Below are positions 59,517-64,000 of a stretch of 64,000 nucleotides of DNA, one piece after another (positions within the stretch are counted from its first letter, which is position 1; the number at the start of each line of letters is the position of its first letter). Below the pieces are notes generated by a model, which saw only the letters and a program-made list of their open reading frames with translations, did not search any database and had not been told where the DNA came from. Made by a program: the position numbers and the translations under genes. Origin of the DNA: Stentor roeselii (taxonomy: Eukaryota; Ciliophora; Heterotrichea; Heterotrichida; Stentoridae); assembly GCA_006503475.1 (NCBI GenBank), contig RSEH01000153.1, forward strand, positions 1 to 64,000, given 5' to 3'.

Positions 59517-60075
59517 TTATTCAAGGATTTCAGGTGAAGTGTGAAAATTTTTTTAGGGTTTTTTGATGGATTTATAATTTTTATTGTTTTTGATGTTTGG
59601 AGGGTGGTGGGTTTGATTTTTAAAAGTGAAATAAATTGGAATTTTATGTATATCATTGCAGGAATTCTAAAATATTTAACTAGAAGGAATCAGTATTAAA
59701 AAAAGCTCATATGATTCAAGATATTCTTTAATTTACTGAAAAAATTGTCTGTAACTAAACAATTTTATCTAGAACATTATTATTAAATTTCTAATGTAAT
59801 ATATATAATGAAATTTGTATAATTTCAGTAATAATATTTAAAAGTTAAATCATTCTGAACAAATATCAAATATCCAACTTTTACACTATAAATTTATTTT
59901 CATAATATTAATAATAAACCAACCTCTAGTACTTTAATATTAACATAAAAATTCTAAATCTCAAGCGACATAATACTCTACAAAATTCCTAAAATCAAAC
60001 CTCTCCATCCTAATCAAAATCTAACTCCTTCACCATACCAAAGATCTAAAAACCCTTAATTAGATTATTGATAGT
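59517..60075. other. AT-rich spacer
   Basis: 559 bp; expected to hold the promoter of the methyltransferase gene. Nothing else seen. Confidence 0.4.
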
Positions 60076-61065
60076 TTAAACACTTTTAGCCCTACTCGAA
60101 AGCAGCGACACCGTTTTGGAAGGAAATTTGAAGTGCCAAAAGTCGACTTCCATATGTCCAAAAATGACTCCAATAAGCCAAGCCCCAGACTTCCTGCTAT
60201 AACCAATCAACAAAAGTAAGTTCGTAATAGCTCCAGCGACTTTAAACGAGTAAATAGCCTGAATATTAAACATCAAAAACTGCTCAACAAATACAACCAA
60301 AGCGATTCCACTGGCACATCCCGCAATAGTCATAAGACAAAAAAACATTCCAGCGAAGTCCTTAGCCCTGATCCTGTTGCCCAAGGCGAAAACCGAGCAA
60401 ATCATAAGAGTGACGAATCCCAGGCCCGCAGGAGCCACGACAGTCGCCCATTGAATATTCGCTTCATAGTCGATTTTTAGAATTAACAGGGAAATCTCGC
60501 CGAGGACTAAAAGATTTAAAACGACCCATAAAAGTGTCCTTCGAGTCTTTAATAAGAGAATCTTGACCAGCGAGGATAGACTTAGAATGATGAGGGGAAG
60601 GGTCATGGTGAAAACTGAACGGAAAATCACTTCTTTCTCTTCTGTGTCGATGTAGACTAGGAAAAGAATCAAGGATATCAATACCATGCCGCTCACGTAT
60701 ATGTCTTTTAGTAATGAAAATGCGCATTCTCGGTGCCAGGTTGTTAGATGCTTGTTGTTGGATGTGTTTTCAGATATCAGAAAGATCAATGATGTTGTGG
60801 TGAATATCAAGACTTCGATGCATAGGCAAATCAAAGGGATAAGTGAAAGCTCTAAACTGTCATAGTTGGTTGAAAGCTACATTTGAGTTACAATCAATAT
60901 CACGAAGGAGAGACCTGGGTGAGAATTTATTATCGCTCCCAGAACTATTTGAAGCGTCAACAGAAAACCGGGAGACTTGTCTAGCGAATAACGCAGCTGG
61001 AAAAACCGCTTCCGCCATGTACCGTATGGCATCGTTGATTGAATAGTTTCTCGATCTAGATCCAT
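60076..61065 (-). CDS. Polytopic membrane protein, TMEM185-like (324 aa, one 15-nt intron)
   Basis: Start chosen at ATG 61065 (MDLDRETIQSTMPYGTWRKR); the upstream in-frame TTG at 61086 is not needed. The 15-nt intron at 60877-60891 joins VILI to LSTNYDSLELSLIPLICLC. About eight hydrophobic segments follow. The stretch LILKIDYEANIQWATVVAPAGLG resembles the LRLDG-IQW-VFAP segment of the TMEM185/Fragile-X-F family; I offer this at low confidence. No signal peptide or catalytic motif. Divergent from the peroxiredoxin-like gene. Confidence 0.72.
60877..60891 (-). other. 15-nt intron
   Basis: GTAACTCAAATGTAG on the minus strand. It carries the only in-frame stop between the two open parts. Confidence 0.88.
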
Positions 61066-61440
61066 ATCACTAATCAAAAATATCAAATTAGAATGGTTTC
61101 ATCCATGGCTATCAATTAAAATGATGAGATTGATTGTGTTGTTAGTACGAAGGCGATTCATTTGCAATAAATCGGAATCAGAAAACCCTTATCTCTATAA
61201 TTTTAAATCATATCCAAGTAGCCTCTTCAATTTAATACCTTAAATGAAGATTTCTTATAATTCCAATATCGAGTCTCCCACTTAAACCTCCTCAACTCCA
61301 AAACAAAAACAATATCCATCATAATTTCCAATTAAACAAAATACCTTCATCCATCAATCCTAATCCTCCAACTCTCAAATCCACCCAAAAATCCACAATT
61401 CCTCTAAAACCCAAAAAATCCATCTAATAATTCATCCAAA
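61066..61440. promoter_or_regulatory. Divergent spacer
   Basis: 375 bp between a minus-strand start (61065) and a plus-strand start (61441). The 200 bp next to the plus gene are markedly C-rich and G-poor on the plus strand (TCCACCCAAAAATCC-like), a skew also visible upstream of the V-ATPase H and ACSL starts. Confidence 0.45.
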
Positions 61441-62130
61441 ATGATCGCATTTAAAACACTGCTCAAAAGGATGAAAAAAAACATCTGGGTACCTCCAGGA
61501 GTACCTCCAGAAGCCGTCGAAAATTTCGATGTCGAGATAATTCCAAAAGAAATCGAAGACGAAATCGAGTCAAGATGCGAACAATTCGGTCCACTCCAAG
61601 AGCGTCCAGTTCTTCACGAGTTTGAAATGAAGCTAATAGAATACTCAGAAGAAACAAAAGAATACTCAATAAACACAGTGAACTCATCAAAGTACTTCGA
61701 CGAGAACATCGTGATCGCCATCGGGATCATTGGAGCCTTTGTGCCGGAATGCACAAGAGAAGTGGTTTACGACTGGGCAGTGGCATCAGGCGCTTACGAG
61801 TCACGTTTCGATATAAACAAAGTAGTGATAGTTTCAAGGAACGACCCTTACGTGATGTTGAAATTTGCCCAAAAGTTGAACTATGAAGGGCGTCTTTCCT
61901 TTTTAGCTGATTGGGATGGAACTTTTAATAAGTACATCGAAATGGACGTGGAACACAAATTGGAACTTGGAGTGAGAAATCATCGATATATGGCTTTTTT
62001 GTTGGGGAACTCTTTGAGAGTAGTGCATAAAAGTTACTATAGTCATTTGTTTTACTCCAAGTGCATTCACCCGATTTTCCTATGGCAACGGCTGATGTTT
62101 AAAAAGAAGATTCCGATTTACTTTAATTAA
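61441..62130 (+). CDS. Peroxiredoxin-5-like redoxin-fold protein
   Basis: 229 residues. The core IAIGIIGAFVPECTREVVYD corresponds to the Prx5 motif GVPGAFTPGCS with the peroxidatic Cys at C104. It is followed by VVIVSRNDPYVMLKFAQKL and LSFLADWDGTFNKYI, matching the family's SVNDAFV and LLADPTG-F-K segments. The active-site Thr of PxxxTxxC is Val here. A 60-residue N-terminal extension with WVPPGVPPEA precedes the fold and the C-terminus is longer than usual. Peroxidase activity is plausible but not assured without the Thr. Its stop overlaps that of the convergent RBR gene. Confidence 0.7.
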   Translation: MIAFKTLLKRMKKNIWVPPGVPPEAVENFDVEIIPKEIEDEIESRCEQFGPLQERPVLHEFEMKLIEYSEETKEYSINTVNSSKYFDENIVIAIGIIGAFVPECTREVVYDWAVASGAYESRFDINKVVIVSRNDPYVMLKFAQKLNYEGRLSFLADWDGTFNKYIEMDVEHKLELGVRNHRYMAFLLGNSLRVVHKSYYSHLFYSKCIHPIFLWQRLMFKKKIPIYFN

Positions 62131-63073
62131 GATTAGGTGTTAATAAAGCAGTTTTTATCGCCAAGACTAGAGAAAAACAGAGAATTGCTAGTGATGGGAT
62201 CATGAAAGCTACCCAGTATGACTGCAGCAGATGAAGAAAGAACTGAAAAGGCAGAAGTAACAAGTTTGCCATTTTAAAAGAAAAAGTAAAGTAAAGGGCC
62301 GAAAGAAACATTTGAACAAGTCCTGTGACAATGACTCCAAAGAAGATCTTGAATATCAGAATGTAAAAGCACCATAAAGGCACTCCTAAGCAGTAATATG
62401 CAAAACTGTAAACAGGGTCGAATAATAGAGAAGCTTTTATGAAAACGATCAGTGCTGCAATTGCGATGGCTGAATGATAAATTAGCTCCGCATGCTTGTT
62501 GCTGCATTGGTTTTGCTTGTGAGTCTTGTAAGACTGTTTGCAGTACCAGCAGAAATCAGTACCGCACATTATGCAGTCGATGTGACGACAGCCTTGGTTT
62601 TTTTCTATGAATACCTCGCAACCCGGGCAGGTCTTGCAAAATAAAGCTTTCCAACCGATGTTCAGACCTTCCTCCATGAAAGATCTGATTGCTGCTAAAT
62701 TGTTGCTTGGGTCTTCTTGAATCCAGCACTCTTGGCACTTTTCACAGAAAAAGTCTTGTTGTGAGGACTTGGAAACGTAACCTGCGTATCCGCAGGACTT
62801 GTTCGGACACCACAGAATACCCTTGCTAAAGGTCAGGTACATCCTCAATTGATTATCTCTTAAACTTTGCATTTCCTCTGGCATTAAAAAATCTTCTAAT
62901 GAATTCAACATTTTTCCACATTGAGGAAAAGGACACCTGAGGTAAGTTTTCCTCTCCGACAACTGAGACTTTCCCCAGTTCCTGTTGCAGTCCAGACATG
63001 CTTTACACCCGCAGGAGATCAGAACCATTGAAGATACTGGAACCATTTCGAAACAGATCTGACAGAATTCCAT
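62123..63073 (-). CDS. Membrane-bound RBR (RING-IBR-RING) E3 ubiquitin ligase
   Basis: 316 residues. RING1 begins at Cys4 (CQICFEMV, CGCKACLDC, CPFPQCG). The IBR region is WCPNKSCGYAGY, FFCEKC. RING2/Rcat is FCKTCPGCEVFIEKNQGCRHIDCIMCGTDFCWYC, with the expected catalytic Cys in GCRHIDC. The C-terminal 115 residues contain three to four TM helices, as in RNF19/RNF144-type ligases. RBR ligases pass ubiquitin through a thioester on RING2. A tail-anchored form suggests action at the ER, Golgi or endosome surface. Start context CATAAATG. Overlaps the convergent gene by 8 bp. Confidence 0.9.
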   Translation of the reverse strand: MEFCQICFEMVPVSSMVLISCGCKACLDCNRNWGKSQLSERKTYLRCPFPQCGKMLNSLEDFLMPEEMQSLRDNQLRMYLTFSKGILWCPNKSCGYAGYVSKSSQQDFFCEKCQECWIQEDPSNNLAAIRSFMEEGLNIGWKALFCKTCPGCEVFIEKNQGCRHIDCIMCGTDFCWYCKQSYKTHKQNQCSNKHAELIYHSAIAIAALIVFIKASLLFDPVYSFAYYCLGVPLWCFYILIFKIFFGVIVTGLVQMFLSALYFTFSFKMANLLLLPFQFFLHLLQSYWVAFMIPSLAILCFSLVLAIKTALLTPNLN

Positions 63074-63129
63074 TTATGAGAATCTTATGTTTTTAATATA
63101 AATCTATAACAGTCTTATTTTACAGTCCA

Positions 63130-64000
63130 TTAAAAACAGAAAAAATTAAGCTTGCAACAACCTATTTCTTCTGTCACGCCTTCAAGAACTATTTCTGGAA
63201 TTCTTAATGATCGCTCGTCGTATAACTTGTCATCTTGGAAGTCGGGAAATTTCACAAGGTTACGGAAACTAAAGTTCTCATCTACGATCTCTTTCTTCTG
63301 TAAATCTAAGTCTTCGAGAAACTGGAATTTTTGAGTGAACTCCTCGTGAGCGTTTTCGAAGGTCCCTTCGGATTTATTGTTTTTTTCTGAGAGGGTTTCT
63401 TGAAGGGTTTCTAGATGTTTTTCGAAGTTTTTGCAGATTTTTTGACTTTCTCTGATTTTTTTTTCGAGTTCGGGTTCACGTTTTTTTGAGGAGTTGATGG
63501 TTTCTGTCTTTATGTTGATGTCAACAACTAAATATATCCACCTGGCCAGAAGACATCCGCACTTACTAATTTTTATCAATTTGTTCTGAATGAAATCCTG
63601 CGACTTCCAGATTGGAAGTATTTCATTAATCACTTCTTCACTAAGTGAACGTGTCTGAACCCCGCTCATCATATTTTTGAATAAGTTGAAATTTTTCGTC
63701 AAGTTTCTAAACTCAGAGAAGGTTTTCGGACTTTGGCCGAGAACAGTCATGACCTTTTCACAGACTTCCACCAGGACTTGTGAAGGGCAGGCGACTTTCC
63801 GCAGTTCGATGCACATTTCTTTGGAGATTTTCCAGTTGCAATCTTTAAGATCTTCTTGGGTTATTTTGGATTCTTTTGTGAAAAGCTGGATTTGTTGACT
63901 TGTCAATTGAAGCTGTGTGGTTAGGTTTTCTATTCGCTTATATTCGTTTTTTAAGCATTTTTCGATGTGTTGAACTTCTTTTTGGATCTGAGTAGTCAGT
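63130..64000 (-). CDS. Dynein-stalk-like coiled-coil protein, C-terminal part (runs off window)
   Basis: The minus frame ends at a stop at 63130 and is open without interruption to base 64000, so at least 289 residues are seen. Coiled coil (IQKEVQHIEKCLKNEY; TTQLQLTSQQIQLF) leads into ELRKVACPSQVLVEVCEKVMTVLG, F-NLTKNFNLFKNM, an ILPIWKSQDFIQNKL segment and KCGCLLARWIYLVVDI, then a return coiled coil (EKKIRESQKICKNFEKHLETLQETL). This order matches the dynein heavy-chain stalk and microtubule-binding head (EVKSL-NPP-V, VMLG, F-P-V-AS-A-LC-WV-A). No AAA5/AAA6 or C-terminal motor part follows, so it is not a normal dynein. What lies upstream is off the window. Confidence 0.6.
   Translation of the reverse strand, partial: LTTQIQKEVQHIEKCLKNEYKRIENLTTQLQLTSQQIQLFTKESKITQEDLKDCNWKISKEMCIELRKVACPSQVLVEVCEKVMTVLGQSPKTFSEFRNLTKNFNLFKNMMSGVQTRSLSEEVINEILPIWKSQDFIQNKLIKISKCGCLLARWIYLVVDINIKTETINSSKKREPELEKKIRESQKICKNFEKHLETLQETLSEKNNKSEGTFENAHEEFTQKFQFLEDLDLQKKEIVDENFSFRNLVKFPDFQDDKLYDERSLRIPEIVLEGVTEEIGCCKLNFFCF

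Noticed and set aside
1-64000. tRNA genes, rRNA, CRISPR arrays, telomeric repeats, insertion sequences
   Set aside because: I looked for TTCGAATCC-type T-arms, regular spacer-repeat arrays, terminal G/C-rich repeats and transposase motifs and found none I could support.

Overview
The window reads as nuclear (macronuclear-type) DNA of a heterotrich ciliate close to Stentor. The sequence shows AT-rich, gene-dense DNA. TAA, TAG and TGA all terminate genes, and Trp is only TGG in the recognisable genes, so the code is standard. Several genes are joined only by removing introns of about 15 nt (GT...AG, one of 14, most of 15, two of 16). Standard code plus 15-16 nt introns is known from Stentor; the genus call is an inference.

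Layout. 1-366: 5' part of a CDPK-like kinase. 2761-26877: about 24 kb of minus-strand giant cell-surface protein genes. These are a Cys-rich/LamG-like/multi-TM gene broken by a 175-bp insertion (2761-9037), its intact 3076-aa paralog (9969-19199), and a 2291-aa composite of 12 LNR/Notch repeats, a beta-helix and a multi-TM C-terminus, read across three 15-nt introns (19957-26877). 27781-44234: compact housekeeping block with V-ATPase subunits H and C, a UBE3A-like HECT ligase, an RCC1-repeat protein, an AMPK/SNF1-like and an AGC kinase head to head, an Alba-like protein, a long-chain acyl-CoA synthetase, a degenerate Ras-like GTPase and two tandem MFS transporters 4 nt apart. 44327-49341: small or unknown genes, a ubiquitin-like protein with a frame break, and gene-poor repeat-bearing DNA. 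49888-53760: a STAND/NB-ARC NTPase with a TPR tail. 54389-64000: DOP1-like trafficking protein, tRNA m7G methyltransferase, a polytopic membrane protein, a peroxiredoxin-5-like protein, a membrane RBR ubiquitin ligase and a dynein-stalk-like protein cut by the window edge.

There is no operon logic; neighbours are mostly independent genes with very short spacers (4-150 bp) and shared divergent promoters (25 and 48 bp). Possible functional pairings are the two V1 subunits, and the HECT ligase beside an RCC1-repeat protein. The most unusual items are the interrupted giant gene, the STAND protein, the degenerate GTPase, the stalk-only dynein-like protein and the conserved-position introns of different size in the MFS pair.
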